Positions 1 to 9,099 are shown, counted from the first letter of the stretch. The stretch is DNA of 64,000 nucleotides from Mesorhizobium sp. DCY119 (GCF_003590645.1 NZ_CP031834.1:2914501-2978500), one strand, 5' to 3'. Notes: generated from the letters alone by a model not told the origin. A program made the numbers and translations.

Positions 1-832
1 GAACGATCGGACCGAATTCCGGCAGGACGATATTGCCGAACGCAACGGATTGCGTTGCCGAGCCGGAAGCCACCGCAAATGGCGGAGCGTCGGTCATCAC
101 GCCGGGGAACGGAGTTGCTGCAGCGCTTTGGCTGCCGCTTGGCGTTGCACCGTTCATGGCGATCATGACGCCCGTGGGCAGGCCGTCTGAAGGATCGGGC
201 GCGGCATTGCCTGGCCGGTAGGAAGCCATCAGGTATTGATCGTCACGCCCCTCGAGCGGCGCGCGGCCGACATATTCCACCTGCACCTTGGCAACGCCGA
301 CATGCGAATAATCCAGCATGTCCGCTGCCTGCTTGGACAGGTCGATGATGCGGCCATCCGAATAAGGTCCGCGGTCGTTGACGCGGACAATCACGGAGCT
401 GCCATTCTTCAGATTGGTGACGCGGGCATAGCTCGGCAGCGGCATCGTCGGATGCGCTGCCGTCAGGTGCGTCATGTCATAGATTTCGCCGTTCGCCGTC
501 AGGCGGCCATGAAAGGCGTCGCCGTACCAGGAGGCAGCGCCGACCTTTTTGTAGTTCTTGTCTTCCTTCGGATAGTACATCTTGCCGCGAACCATGTACG
601 GCTGCCCGGTCTGGTCGCGGCCGCCACCGCGCGGCAGGTTGGTGCGCAAATTGGAGACGCGGGGGCTCGCCTTCACGCCATATTCGGATTCGGCGAAGTA
701 TTCCTTGGACCGTTTTTTCCCGGCCACAGGCTTCGACGGCGCAGACGCGCAGGCTGCAAGAGCTGCTGCGGAAAGTGCCAGAATGGCAATGGTGGAAGCG
801 CGGCGAAAATGCCCGCGCGCCAGAATAAGCAT
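1..832 (-). CDS. rlpA: RlpA-type septal lytic transglycosylase lipoprotein (C-terminus off window)
   Basis: The reading frame opens at the ATG at 832-830 and runs off the left edge, so only the first 277 residues are visible. The N-terminus is a lipoprotein signal with lipobox LAAC (Cys28). A double-psi beta-barrel domain lies at about residues 98-188 and contains the RlpA core patterns ASWYGDAFHGRLTANGE and RVNDRGPYSDGRIIDLS, including the aspartate of the NDRGP motif. RlpA proteins cleave naked glycan strands of peptidoglycan at the division septum. A C-terminal SPOR domain is common in the family but would lie outside the window. The next gene downstream cannot be seen. The start is supported by the signal peptide following it directly. 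Confidence 0.9.
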   Translation of the reverse strand, partial: MLILARGHFRRASTIAILALSAAALAACASAPSKPVAGKKRSKEYFAESEYGVKASPRVSNLRTNLPRGGGRDQTGQPYMVRGKMYYPKEDKNYKKVGAASWYGDAFHGRLTANGEIYDMTHLTAAHPTMPLPSYARVTNLKNGSSVIVRVNDRGPYSDGRIIDLSKQAADMLDYSHVGVAKVQVEYVGRAPLEGRDDQYLMASYRPGNAAPDPSDGLPTGVMIAMNGATPSGSQSAAATPFPGVMTDAPPFAVASGSATQSVAFGNIVLPEFGPIV

Positions 833-1017
833 TACTGATGGTCCCCAGACGTTCTCATGCACCTACGCAGAACATGTAAAGGGACACCTCGAACAACGCC
901 GCACAGCGTCTGGCATCCCTACCCCAACTCTCCTTTTACGCAGGAATTGATTAGCACGCTATTAACCGATTGTGTTCGCAAACGGGCAGGAATGTGGCGC
1001 GCGCCGGTCACGATATA

Positions 1018-1884
1018 TTAGCGCGTGTCTTGAAAGCTCTTGCGATACTCGCGCGGTGTGAGGCCTTTCAATGCCTTGAATTGCCTGTTGAAATTGGCAA
1101 GGGTTTCATATCCGACCGCGTCGGCGATATGGGCGACAGGTCTTTCCGTGCCCGAGAGCATCGCGCAGGCTTCGCCTACTTTCAGGCGCATGATGTAGTC
1201 CGATATGGAAACATGCGCATGCCGCCGAAACAGGCGGTGGAGGCCCGACGGGCTGAGGGCGGCGACCTCGGCCAGTTCGCCAAGCGACAAGCCGGAAGCG
1301 TAGTTCAGGTGGATATGGTCGAGCACGCGGTCAAGCCGCGAGCGGTCGACGCCGGCGCGCGCAGGAACGCTCCTGGCGCTGGCAAGAGGCTCGGCGCCGG
1401 CATCCTGCGCCAGCATATTGAGCACGCGCATCAGGCTTAGCAGGCGCTCGTCAGGCGGCCGCGAGAACAGGTCTTCGATCAACGGCCGCGCGCGCGCGGC
1501 ATAGGACTGCGTGAACTTCAGGCCGTTTGCGGCGCGTTCCACCATGGACGCAATGGCGCTGAATTCGACCAGTGTCGCGCTCAGGGTGCTTGCCCAGTCA
1601 GGCAGAAACCACATCACAAGCGCGACGTGCGGCGCGCTGTCTTCGATCTTCTCGGTCGAATGCCATGTGTGCGGCAGGTTCGGTCCGATCAGCACGAGAT
1701 CGCCATCGTCGTAGCTTCCGATGTGATCGCCGATGAAGCGCTGGCCGCGCGAATTGCAGGTCAGCGTCAGTTCGAGCTCGGGGTGGTGATGCCATTGAAA
1801 CGGAATCCCGTCGTCAAGGCGACGGTTGAGCATCGCCCAGGAAGTACCCGGCTCAGGCCGCAATCTTTCCAGAAACGGCTTCAT
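1018..1884 (-). CDS. AraC-family transcriptional regulator with N-terminal cupin
   Basis: This 288-residue protein has an N-terminal cupin-like sensing half (HHHPELELT near residue 33 and PHTWHS near residue 71) and a C-terminal AraC helix-turn-helix pair at about residues 190-285, ending in the typical GYETLANFNRQFKALKGLTPREYR signature split over two helices. The frame stays open upstream to 2127, but the extension runs through the divergent oxygenase gene, so I start at the ATG at 1884. It is divergent from the PhyH-family gene at 2005, with 120 bp between them, and probably controls it. The inducer is unknown. The identity as an AraC regulator is secure; the target is inferred from the arrangement. 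Confidence 0.88.
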   Translation of the reverse strand: MKPFLERLRPEPGTSWAMLNRRLDDGIPFQWHHHPELELTLTCNSRGQRFIGDHIGSYDDGDLVLIGPNLPHTWHSTEKIEDSAPHVALVMWFLPDWASTLSATLVEFSAIASMVERAANGLKFTQSYAARARPLIEDLFSRPPDERLLSLMRVLNMLAQDAGAEPLASARSVPARAGVDRSRLDRVLDHIHLNYASGLSLGELAEVAALSPSGLHRLFRRHAHVSISDYIMRLKVGEACAMLSGTERPVAHIADAVGYETLANFNRQFKALKGLTPREYRKSFQDTR

Positions 1885-2004
1885 TCTGGCTCCGTTCAAA
1901 CTGGAACGCCAAGATAGTATCAGTATGTGCCGTGCGAGTACAACATTGGCACCCTGCAGGCGGTATCCTTCAGCATCATCACGGCATGGATGGAGGAGAA
2001 ACTC

Positions 2005-2949
2005 ATGGCGCATGCAACGGATTTGAAACAGGACGCCCACCCGACCTCGAAAAAGGTCACGACGCAGCTCAAGGACATCGAGAAGAAACTGCCATTGCGG
2101 GTTCTGAGCGAAGCCGACTGGCAGCACTGGATCACTAGGGGCTATGTGATCGTGCGCAACGCGGTGCCGCAGGAGAATGTGCAGCAGCTCGTCGATCTAC
2201 TTTGGGAGTTCGACGAGAAGGATCCGAAGGACCCCTCCACCTGGTATGCACCGCAGCGGCGCGACCACCAGATGAAGGAGCTCAACGGCGCCGGCATGGT
2301 GGAAATCTACAATCACCAGTATCTGTGGGACAATCGACAGATGCAGCGCGTCTACGACGCCTTCGTCGACATCTGGGACATGGAAGAGCTTTGGGTGGCG
2401 ATCGACCGCGCCAACCTCAATCCGCCCAAGAAGACCCCCGGCAATGTCAACGGCTTCATCCATTGGGATAGCGACACGTCGCTGCGCCCGCTGCCGATCG
2501 GCGTTCAGGGCGTGCTGTCACTGGTCAAGCAGGATGGCGATATCGGTGGCTTCCAGTGCATTCCCGAACTGTTCTCGAATTTCGAGGAATGGGTGAAGAC
2601 CCAGCCGGAAGACCGCGATCCGCACCACCCGGACCTGGACGGACTGACCATAACCAATATCGAAATGAACCCGGGTGACCTTTTGATTTTCAACACACTT
2701 CTGGCACACGGCGTGCGCCCGAACTACTCCAAGGATCGCGTTCGCATGGCGCAGTATATCTCGATGTTCCCGGCCGACGAGGACGATCTTGTCGAGCGCA
2801 CGGCGCGCGTCACCTCATGGCGCGAACTGGAAGCGCCGCAGCGCGCCTCCTTCCCCGGCGACCCCCGCGACTGGGAGAAGAAGAACGCCAAGACCGCTGA
2901 ACTGACCGAACTCGGCAAGAAGTTGCTCGGCCTGAAGAACTGGCACTGA
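2005..2949 (+). CDS. Phytanoyl-CoA dioxygenase (PhyH) family Fe(II)/2-oxoglutarate oxygenase
   Basis: The 314-residue product carries the iron-binding facial triad of PhyH oxygenases: His153-Trp-Asp155 in FIHWDSD and a distal His235 in LLAHGVRPN, followed by an arginine (RVRMAQ, about 245-247) placed to bind 2-oxoglutarate. Such enzymes hydroxylate small molecules using O2 and 2-oxoglutarate in the cytoplasm; the substrate cannot be read from the sequence. The start is the ATG at 2005 because a strong ribosome binding site, GGAGGAG at 1992-1998, lies six bases before it; the longer open frame from 1927 has no such site. It stands alone on this strand, opposite a divergent AraC regulator, and ends in a possible terminator hairpin at 2967-2987. 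Confidence 0.88.
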   Translation: MAHATDLKQDAHPTSKKVTTQLKDIEKKLPLRVLSEADWQHWITRGYVIVRNAVPQENVQQLVDLLWEFDEKDPKDPSTWYAPQRRDHQMKELNGAGMVEIYNHQYLWDNRQMQRVYDAFVDIWDMEELWVAIDRANLNPPKKTPGNVNGFIHWDSDTSLRPLPIGVQGVLSLVKQDGDIGGFQCIPELFSNFEEWVKTQPEDRDPHHPDLDGLTITNIEMNPGDLLIFNTLLAHGVRPNYSKDRVRMAQYISMFPADEDDLVERTARVTSWRELEAPQRASFPGDPRDWEKKNAKTAELTELGKKLLGLKNWH

Positions 2950-2966
2950 CCTGAAACAGAAACAGT

Positions 2967-2987
2967 GGCTTCGCGTCAAGCGAGGCC
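2967..2987. terminator. Possible bidirectional terminator hairpin
   Basis: GGCTTCGC and GCGAGGCC form an 8-bp stem with one G-U pair around a 5-base loop. It lies between the converging PhyH gene and isomerase gene. The T-rich stretch after it (GTTTGTTCGTT) is weak, so the call is tentative. Confidence 0.45.
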
Positions 2988-3006
2988 GCCGTTTGTTCGT
3001 TAGCCG

Positions 3007-3696
3007 TCAGCCCTTTCCGTCGATAAACCGATCGTAGTCTGAGACAAGCAGGCGTAGCGCCGCTTCGTCTTCCTCGATGTTGGAAAAACGGCCGATCGGG
3101 TCGGCGAAGATGTTGTCGGTGAGGTCGTCATTGACGGTCGAAACTTCGCCGATCAGCACATCGCCGCCCTCGCCCCAGAATGCGTGCCACACGCCCGGCA
3201 GCAGCGTTACGCTCTCGCCCGGATCGAGCTTCAGCAGCCCCCCTGCCGGCAATTTTCTCACCACGCCGTCGGTTGGCACCTCGACTTCCTTGTGGCGATC
3301 GATGCCACCGTCTTCGGCCGGCATGAAAAGTTCCAGCACGAGCTTGCCGCCGCCGCGGTTGATGATGTCCTCAGCCTTCACGATATGGCGGTGCATCGGC
3401 GAAAGCTGGTCCTTGCGCGAGATCATGATCTTTTCGGCGTAGAGCATGCCGGTCCCGCGCGTAAGATCCTCTGCGCGGCCATTGCGGACGGTGAAGAGGA
3501 ACAGGCCAAGCTCGTCATACTTGCCTTGCCCATAATCGGTAATGTCCCAGCCGAGGCGTGAATCGACGATGCCGGATGGCCGGCGCGTCTTCAGTTCCTC
3601 CGGCGACCAATAGGCAAAGGGCGGCATGACATAACCGAAGGAGCGGATGAAGGCGTCGCCCTCGCGGATGATCTCATTGATGCGGGAGCGTTTCAT
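3007..3696 (-). CDS. D-lyxose (mannose-type) ketol-isomerase, cupin fold
   Basis: The 229-residue protein matches the D-lyxose isomerase family (YdaE type, EC 5.3.1.15): a cupin with metal-ligand histidines in MHRHIVKAED (His102, His104, Glu109) and a later His171 in GVWHAFW. Known members interconvert D-lyxose and D-xylulose, and often D-mannose and D-fructose. The start ATG overlaps the stop of the upstream mutarotase-like gene (ATGA, 3693-3696), and AAGGAA sits seven bases before it. It is the last gene of the ABC-transporter operon, so it probably acts on the imported sugar. Which aldose is the real substrate is not shown by the sequence. Confidence 0.85.
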   Translation of the reverse strand: MKRSRINEIIREGDAFIRSFGYVMPPFAYWSPEELKTRRPSGIVDSRLGWDITDYGQGKYDELGLFLFTVRNGRAEDLTRGTGMLYAEKIMISRKDQLSPMHRHIVKAEDIINRGGGKLVLELFMPAEDGGIDRHKEVEVPTDGVVRKLPAGGLLKLDPGESVTLLPGVWHAFWGEGGDVLIGEVSTVNDDLTDNIFADPIGRFSNIEEDEAALRLLVSDYDRFIDGKG

Positions 3697-4724
3697 GTCG
3701 AAGTTCCTTCATGTGACGAAGCACCCAGCCTGGATGCGGAAATCCTGTAGCGCGTCGTCCATCGCTCGCCGGCAGTGAAAGCGCTGCCGAGTGACAGCCA
3801 GTCAGGCGCGTGGGGAGCAAAGCGCGTGTCGTCGAAATAGGCGTTCACCGGCTCGATGCCGATCCCGCGAAAGCTGTTCAACCAGGGCGGCGCGCTGCGC
3901 CCGCGATCGGACATCCAGATCAATGCCGAGGGAAAATCGTCTCGGTTCCAGTCGAGTTGAACGCGATAGCCATCGTCGGGATAGAGAAGCTGCATCCTGC
4001 CGGACACACCGTCGATCTGAATGATCTCCTCGGCCAGACCGCTTGGCTGACTGGAAAGATCGGCAAAGCCGCCATCCTCCAGCGGAACGCGTTCGAGCGA
4101 GGCAAAGGCAATGCCGGGCGTCAGGCGCGACACGCCCGGTTCGACGGGCTCAGGAAATGTGTAGCCTTGTGAGAAAACACCCGGATCAAGCAGCAGCCGC
4201 TTGCCCTGCTCCGGCATCCGAAAAATCGGATGGAGACCGACCGGCAGGAGACAATCCGCCCGCGCTTCAACCGTCAGCGTGATTTCGACGGCTGCATTGC
4301 CCGACCCACCGGCAATGCGGCGTTCCGCACGTCTGATCGGATGATCCGGTGGATAATCGATCGCCAGAGCGATCTCGCCCAGCGCTTCGCTCGTGACGTG
4401 CCAGGCATTGTCCGTGGCATAGCCGTGGTGGTGCGGGTCGAGCGCCGTCTTGCCGAACGGCACGCAGGCCCATTCTCCGCCAAGCTGGCGCAGGTGAGCG
4501 GGAATGTCCGTGTTGGCGGCTATTTCCGGATCATCGATCCACGGCGCCTCGGCAAAGGGCGTCACAGACGAGCCGTCATCCAGAACCAGCGTCAGGTGAT
4601 GGAGAGACCCGCCGACGGCGAAGATTTCCCCATGGCCGCGATCCCAGGACAGCGCCCAGCGAGAACGCTCCGCAGATCGAGCGGATTCATCGCCTGACAG
4701 GGCCTGATCGGTGGGCGCCAACAC
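3693..4724 (-). CDS. Aldose 1-epimerase (galactose mutarotase)-like protein
   Basis: The 343-residue product has the mutarotase-like beta-sandwich pattern: a His in LPVGLHPIFRMP (about residue 170) and a Glu in GIGIEPVNAY (about residue 295) at the positions of the usual catalytic pair. Such enzymes speed interconversion of alpha and beta sugar anomers. It lies 11 bp after the transporter ATPase gene and overlaps the isomerase gene by four bases, so it is translated with the same message. A role in feeding the right anomer to the isomerase is a reasonable inference. The overall similarity to classic GalM is modest, and a different sugar-binding role is possible. Confidence 0.75.
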   Translation of the reverse strand: MLAPTDQALSGDESARSAERSRWALSWDRGHGEIFAVGGSLHHLTLVLDDGSSVTPFAEAPWIDDPEIAANTDIPAHLRQLGGEWACVPFGKTALDPHHHGYATDNAWHVTSEALGEIALAIDYPPDHPIRRAERRIAGGSGNAAVEITLTVEARADCLLPVGLHPIFRMPEQGKRLLLDPGVFSQGYTFPEPVEPGVSRLTPGIAFASLERVPLEDGGFADLSSQPSGLAEEIIQIDGVSGRMQLLYPDDGYRVQLDWNRDDFPSALIWMSDRGRSAPPWLNSFRGIGIEPVNAYFDDTRFAPHAPDWLSLGSAFTAGERWTTRYRISASRLGASSHEGTST

Positions 4725-4735
4725 CGGCTTTCTCC

Positions 4736-5851
4736 TCAGAGTATCCGTTGGCCGTTGGCGGGGTCGAAGAACACCGCCTTGTCGAGATTGAAGGCCAGTT
4801 TCGTCTTCTGCCCTGCAACCACGCTGACGTCGGCGCGCAGTCGCGCGGTTACCTGCTTCTTGCCAAGACGGGTGACGGCAAATGTGTCGGAGCCAGCGGG
4901 CTCAACAACCTCGATCAGGCATTCGCTTTCGGCGATGTTTTTCGCGTTGCGGTCGGCGCCATCGCGGTCGGTCAGCGCCTCGGGGCGAATGCCAAAGATC
5001 ACTTCCTTGCCGTCATGTGCGGCAAGTCCCGCCGGCGCGTTCGGAATGCCGAGCGCCAAGGGCTCCATCTCGTCGCGATTGGTCGAAATCGACACGCCCG
5101 AACCGTTCTTCGTAATCGTCACCGGGATCAGGTTCATCGCCGGCGAACCCATGAAATCGGCAACAAACAGATTGGCCGGGTTGTTGTAGATCTCGGCCGG
5201 CGTGCCCGATTGCTGCAGCAGCCCGTCTTTCAGCACGGCGATCTTGGTCGCCAGCGTCATCGCCTCGATCTGGTCGTGGGTGACATAGACGATGGTGGTA
5301 CCCATGCGCTGGTGCAGCCGCTTGATCTCGGTGCGCATGTCGACGCGCAGCTTGGCGTCGAGGTTCGACAGCGGTTCGTCGAACAGGAACACCTGCGGAT
5401 CGCGTACCAGCGCCCGGCCGATCGCCACGCGCTGGCGCTGGCCGCCGGAAAGCTGGCTCGGCTTGCGGTCGAGCAGATGGCCGATCTGCAGCATGTCGGC
5501 GACTTGAGCGATCGCCTTGTCGCGCTCCGGTTTCGGCACGCCGCGGATTTCCATGCCGAAGGCGATGTTCCCGCCGACCGTCATGTTCGGATAGAGCGCA
5601 TAGGACTGGAACACCATGGCGATGTCGCGCTGCGACGGGTGCAGCCCGTCAATCACCTTGCCGCCGATGCTGATCGTGCCGCCGGTTGTCGTCTCCAGGC
5701 CGGCGATCGAATTGAGCAGCGTGGACTTGCCGCAACCCGACGGCCCGACCAGCACGAGGAAGCCGCCCTCCTCGATTTCCAGGTCGATGCCCTTCAGCAC
5801 CTTCACATTGCCGAAGGTTTTTTCGAGATTGCGGATTTCGAGAAACGCCAT
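4736..5851 (-). CDS. Carbohydrate ABC transporter ATP-binding protein (UgpC/MalK type)
   Basis: This 371-residue ATPase has Walker A GPSGCGKST (residues 36-44), the signature LSGGQRQR (near 135), Walker B VFLFDEPLSN (near 156), the H-loop in YVTHDQIEAM, and a C-terminal regulatory region of the OB/TOBE type seen in MalK, MsmK and UgpC. It powers the two permeases encoded just upstream; its ATG lies three bases after the stop of the second permease. The substrate is set by the binding protein, which resembles GtsA of the glucose/mannose class. Confidence 0.92.
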   Translation of the reverse strand: MAFLEIRNLEKTFGNVKVLKGIDLEIEEGGFLVLVGPSGCGKSTLLNSIAGLETTTGGTISIGGKVIDGLHPSQRDIAMVFQSYALYPNMTVGGNIAFGMEIRGVPKPERDKAIAQVADMLQIGHLLDRKPSQLSGGQRQRVAIGRALVRDPQVFLFDEPLSNLDAKLRVDMRTEIKRLHQRMGTTIVYVTHDQIEAMTLATKIAVLKDGLLQQSGTPAEIYNNPANLFVADFMGSPAMNLIPVTITKNGSGVSISTNRDEMEPLALGIPNAPAGLAAHDGKEVIFGIRPEALTDRDGADRNAKNIAESECLIEVVEPAGSDTFAVTRLGKKQVTARLRADVSVVAGQKTKLAFNLDKAVFFDPANGQRIL

Positions 5852-5854
5852 GCC

Positions 5855-6799
5855 TTACCCCTTGACCGCGCCGGCCATCAGCCCGCGCACGAAATAGCGT
5901 CCCGCGATAATGTAGACGAGCAGCGTTGGAAGGGCTGCGATCATCGCCGCAGCCATGTTGACATTGTATTCGACGACGCCGGTCGAGGTGTTGACGACGT
6001 TGTTCAGCGCCACCGTCATCGGCATCGCGTCGCCCGTGCCGGCATAGGCGGAAGCGAACAGGAAGTCGTTCCAGATGTTGGTGAACTGGTAGATCACGGT
6101 GACGACGAAGATCGGCAGCGAGTTCGGCAGCATGATGCGCCGGAAAATCTGGAAGAAGCTCGCCCCGTCGATCTGCGCGGCCTTGATCAGCTCGGTCGGA
6201 AACGCCTCGTAGTAGTTGCGGAAGAACAGCGTCGTGAAGCCCAGACCGTAGACGACGTGGACGAAAACCAGGTTGACGGTCGGATTGCCGAAGCCGAACG
6301 AGAAACCCGTGGCGTTGCGCAGCGTCATGCCGAAGCGGCCGAGGCTGCCCAGTATCGTCGCCATCGGCAAAAGCACCGACTGGAACGGAATGAAGCAGGC
6401 AAACAGCATCAGCCCGAACACCAGCGTGTCACCGCGAAAGCGCCATTTGGTCAGCACATAGCCATTCAGCGCACCGAGCAGCGTTGAGATCAGCACTGCC
6501 GGAACCACCATCTTGATGGAGTTCCAGAAATAACCCTTGATACCGGCGCAGGTCAGGCCGACGCATGTCTCGCCCCAGGCTTTCACCCATGGCTCGAAGG
6601 TGGGGGATTGGGGCAAAGCGAGCATGTTGCCGCTCTGGATTTCGTCCATGGTCTTGAACGAGGTGACCAGCATGACGAACAGCGGCATCAGATAGACCAG
6701 CGCAAAGAACGCCAGCAGGCCGTATATGACGACGCGGTTGAGCGTCCGCGAACCGCCCGCCCCGGTTTTCGGCCGCTCGGAGATGGCTGCGGCGCTCAT
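5855..6799 (-). CDS. Carbohydrate ABC transporter permease (MalG/UgpE class, GtsC-like)
   Basis: The 314-residue inner-membrane protein has about six hydrophobic segments, beginning with VVIYGLLAFFALVYLMPLFV near residue 24. It contains the EAA loop that contacts the ATPase (AAQIDGASFFQIFRRIMLPNS). It ends in the VRGLMAGAVKG tail typical of the MalG-type subunit. Its start overlaps the stop of the partner permease by four bases (6796-6799), which points to coupled translation and a fixed subunit ratio. Confidence 0.92.
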   Translation of the reverse strand: MSAAAISERPKTGAGGSRTLNRVVIYGLLAFFALVYLMPLFVMLVTSFKTMDEIQSGNMLALPQSPTFEPWVKAWGETCVGLTCAGIKGYFWNSIKMVVPAVLISTLLGALNGYVLTKWRFRGDTLVFGLMLFACFIPFQSVLLPMATILGSLGRFGMTLRNATGFSFGFGNPTVNLVFVHVVYGLGFTTLFFRNYYEAFPTELIKAAQIDGASFFQIFRRIMLPNSLPIFVVTVIYQFTNIWNDFLFASAYAGTGDAMPMTVALNNVVNTSTGVVEYNVNMAAAMIAALPTLLVYIIAGRYFVRGLMAGAVKG

Positions 6800-7749
6800 C
6801 GCGGCCGCTCCTTCAGTTCGGAATAGAGGTAGGGAACGATGATCGCGGTAAGGGTCATCAGCATGATCACCGCGCTGGCGGAGCCAACCGCCATCTCGTT
6901 TCGCTTGAATGTGTATTCATACATGAAGTTGGAAGGCAGCCAGGCCGAGCCGCCCGGTCCGCCGCTGGTCAGCGCCACCACCAGATCGTAGGATTTGATA
7001 GCGAGGTGCGCCAGGACGATGAACGCCGAGAGGAAGACCGGCCGCAGCATCGGGATGATAATGCGCCGGTAGAGCTGGAACGACGAGGCGCCGTCGATCT
7101 GCGCTGCTTTCATGATCTCGCCGTCGATGCCGCGCAGGCCGGCCAGGAACATCGCCATGACGAAGCCCGACGCCTGCCAGACACCGGCGATCACCACCGT
7201 GTAGATGACGAAATCCTTGTTCTTGATCCAGTCGAAATGGAAGCTCGTCCAGCCCCATTGATGCAGCGTCTGCTCGAGGCCGAGTCCGGGATCGAGGAAC
7301 CATTTCCAGGCAACGCCGGTGACGATGAAGGACAGCGCCATGGGGTAGAGATAGATCGGCCTCAGCACGCCCTCGCCGCGAATCTTCTGGTCGAGCAGGA
7401 TCGCCAGGAACAGACCCAGCGCCAGGCAGATGCCGATATAGAGAAAGCCGAAAATCCCCATATTGGTAATCGACGTGTACCAGCTCGATGGCGGATCGTT
7501 CTCGAACGTCCAGCGCCAGAGGCGCTGATAGGCGCGCGGTCCGGTGAGAGTGTAGGACGGGAATGTCTTGGAATTGGTGAAGGACAGATAGACCGTCCAG
7601 AGAATGAAGCCGTAGACGAAGACGATGGTGATGGCAAAGCTCGGGGCCAGAACGAGCTTGGGCAGTGCATCCTGCAACCATGCCCGCCCGGACACTCGCG
7701 TGCTGTGCACCGGCGTCAGGTCTGTCTCGGTCTTGGCAACCGTGCTCAT
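6796..7749 (-). CDS. Carbohydrate ABC transporter permease (MalF/UgpA class, GtsB-like)
   Basis: The 317-residue inner-membrane protein has about six hydrophobic segments. The first, LVLAPSFAITIVFVYGFILW, is close to what I remember of glucose/mannose GtsB permeases. The EAA loop is AAQIDGASSFQLYRRIIIPML split around residue 225. A purine-rich ribosome binding site (GGGAGGGG) lies before the ATG at 7749. Two stem-loops separate it from the binding-protein gene and may lower permease output relative to binding protein. Confidence 0.92.
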   Translation of the reverse strand: MSTVAKTETDLTPVHSTRVSGRAWLQDALPKLVLAPSFAITIVFVYGFILWTVYLSFTNSKTFPSYTLTGPRAYQRLWRWTFENDPPSSWYTSITNMGIFGFLYIGICLALGLFLAILLDQKIRGEGVLRPIYLYPMALSFIVTGVAWKWFLDPGLGLEQTLHQWGWTSFHFDWIKNKDFVIYTVVIAGVWQASGFVMAMFLAGLRGIDGEIMKAAQIDGASSFQLYRRIIIPMLRPVFLSAFIVLAHLAIKSYDLVVALTSGGPGGSAWLPSNFMYEYTFKRNEMAVGSASAVIMLMTLTAIIVPYLYSELKERPR

Positions 7750-7769
7750 TGGTCCGTCCCCTCCCAGGG

Positions 7770-7817
7770 CCGTCTTGATCCGGAGACGGTGCCTCCCCCG
7801 CCAGTGGCGGGAGAGGC
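7770..7817 (-). promoter_or_regulatory. Two intercistronic stem-loops after the binding-protein gene
   Basis: Plus-strand bases 7791-7802 and 7806-7817 pair as a 12-bp stem with one wobble pair and a 3-base loop. A second stem pairs CCGTCT (7770-7775) with AGACGG (7784-7789). Both lie in the 84-bp gap between the solute-binding gene and the first permease gene. In other sugar operons such hairpins trim or stabilise the message so that binding protein is made in excess; that function here is inferred. Confidence 0.6.
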
Positions 7818-7833
7818 TTCGTCGTTCAAAGGC

Positions 7834-9099
7834 TTACTTGGCGTCGTCGATCGCCTTCACGAGCTCTTCGACAGCCTGGTCGGAGGTCGTGATCTGGCCG
7901 TGGACGAATTTGGAGACCACGTCCTTGTAGGCGTTGGCCACTGCCGGCGGTGCACCATAGCCCTGGGCGAGCGAGCCGAACAGCGTGCCGCCATCATTGG
8001 CCTTCTTCAGGTCGGCGATGCCCTTCTTGCCGCAAGCATCGAAGTCGGTATCCGGAACGTCGGTGCGGGCCGGAACCGAGCCTTTGACGACGTTGAATGC
8101 CGACTGGAAGCTCTTCGACAGCGTGGCGGTTGCCAACGCAACCTGGGCTGCCTTGCGGTCATCCGGAACGTTGAACATGCCGAACATGTCGGAGTTGTAG
8201 ATCACGCTCCCGTCCGTGCCGGGGAAACGATAGCAGTAGAAGTCGGTGTCCGGGGCTTTCTTGGCGGCAACGAATTCGCCCTTGGCCCAGTCGCCCATGA
8301 CCTGCACGAGCGCGTCGCCCTTGATGACCATAGCGGTGGCGAGGTTCCAGTCGCGGCCCGAGAAGTTCGGATCGACGTATTCCTTGATCTTGGCAAGGTT
8401 GTCGAAGGACTTCTTCATGGTGTCGGACTTCAGCGATTCATCGTCGAGGTCGTTCATCGCCTTCTTGTAGAATTCGGGGCCGCCCGTCGACAGGACGATC
8501 GAATCGAACATGGTGGCTTCCTGCCAGTTCTGGCCGCCGAGCGCGAGCGGAATGACGCCAGCTGCCTTGGCCTTGTCGAGCAGCGCGATCAGTTCGTCGA
8601 AGGTCTTCGGCTCGGTGCCGCCGATCTTGTCCATCACCGCCTTGTTTATCCACAGCCAGTTGACCGAGTGGACGTTGACCGGAGCCGCCACCCACTTGCC
8701 GTCATAGACGGAGAATTTCTGCAGGGCCGCCGGTACCGACTTGTCCCAGCCTTCCTTGACGGCGGTTTCGGTCAGGTCGCCCATCACGCCCGCCTGTGCG
8801 TAGTCGAGCACCGTATAGCCGAGCATCTGTGAGGCGGTCGGATAGGTACCGGCTGCGACCATCGCCTTCAGCGCGGTCATGGCAGCGTCGCCGCCACCGC
8901 CTGCCACCGGCACGTCTTTCCAGGCGTAACCTTCCTTCGCCAGATCGCCCTTGAGGACATTCAGTGCAGCTGCTTCGCCGCCCGACGTCCACCAATGCAG
9001 CATTTCGACTTCCTTGACGTCGGCAGCTTTGGCGCCGCCAAGACTTAAAGCAATCAGCGCCACACCCGCGGCGAGCTTCGTAACCATACGCAGTGACAT
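7834..9099 (-). CDS. Extracellular sugar-binding protein of ABC transporter (GtsA-like)
   Basis: The 421-residue protein begins with a Sec signal peptide (residues 1-25, cut after GGAKA) and is periplasmic. The mature start, [20 protein letters not shown], and the segment [15 protein letters not shown] resemble the glucose/mannose-binding GtsA group. A ribosome binding site, GGGAGG, precedes the ATG at 9099. It is the first gene of a six-gene operon (binding protein, two permeases, ATPase, mutarotase-like, isomerase). Its promoter overlaps one of two identical palindromes that probably bind the divergent LacI regulator. An aldohexose or a related aldopentose is the likely ligand. Confidence 0.92.
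   Translation of the reverse strand: MSLRMVTKLAAGVALIALSLGGAKAADVKEVEMLHWWTSGGEAAALNVLKGDLAKEGYAWKDVPVAGGGGDAAMTALKAMVAAGTYPTASQMLGYTVLDYAQAGVMGDLTETAVKEGWDKSVPAALQKFSVYDGKWVAAPVNVHSVNWLWINKAVMDKIGGTEPKTFDELIALLDKAKAAGVIPLALGGQNWQEATMFDSIVLSTGGPEFYKKAMNDLDDESLKSDTMKKSFDNLAKIKEYVDPNFSGRDWNLATAMVIKGDALVQVMGDWAKGEFVAAKKAPDTDFYCYRFPGTDGSVIYNSDMFGMFNVPDDRKAAQVALATATLSKSFQSAFNVVKGSVPARTDVPDTDFDACGKKGIADLKKANDGGTLFGSLAQGYGAPPAVANAYKDVVSKFVHGQITTSDQAVEELVKAIDDAK

Noticed and set aside
1927-2004. Longer start for the PhyH oxygenase
   Set aside because: The strong ribosome binding site at 1992-1998 lies inside this extension and points to the ATG at 2005.
4748-6487. 579-codon plus-strand frame across the sugar transporter genes
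   Set aside because: It spans two genes on the other strand and is His/Arg/Asp-rich, as expected of GC-rich antisense frames.
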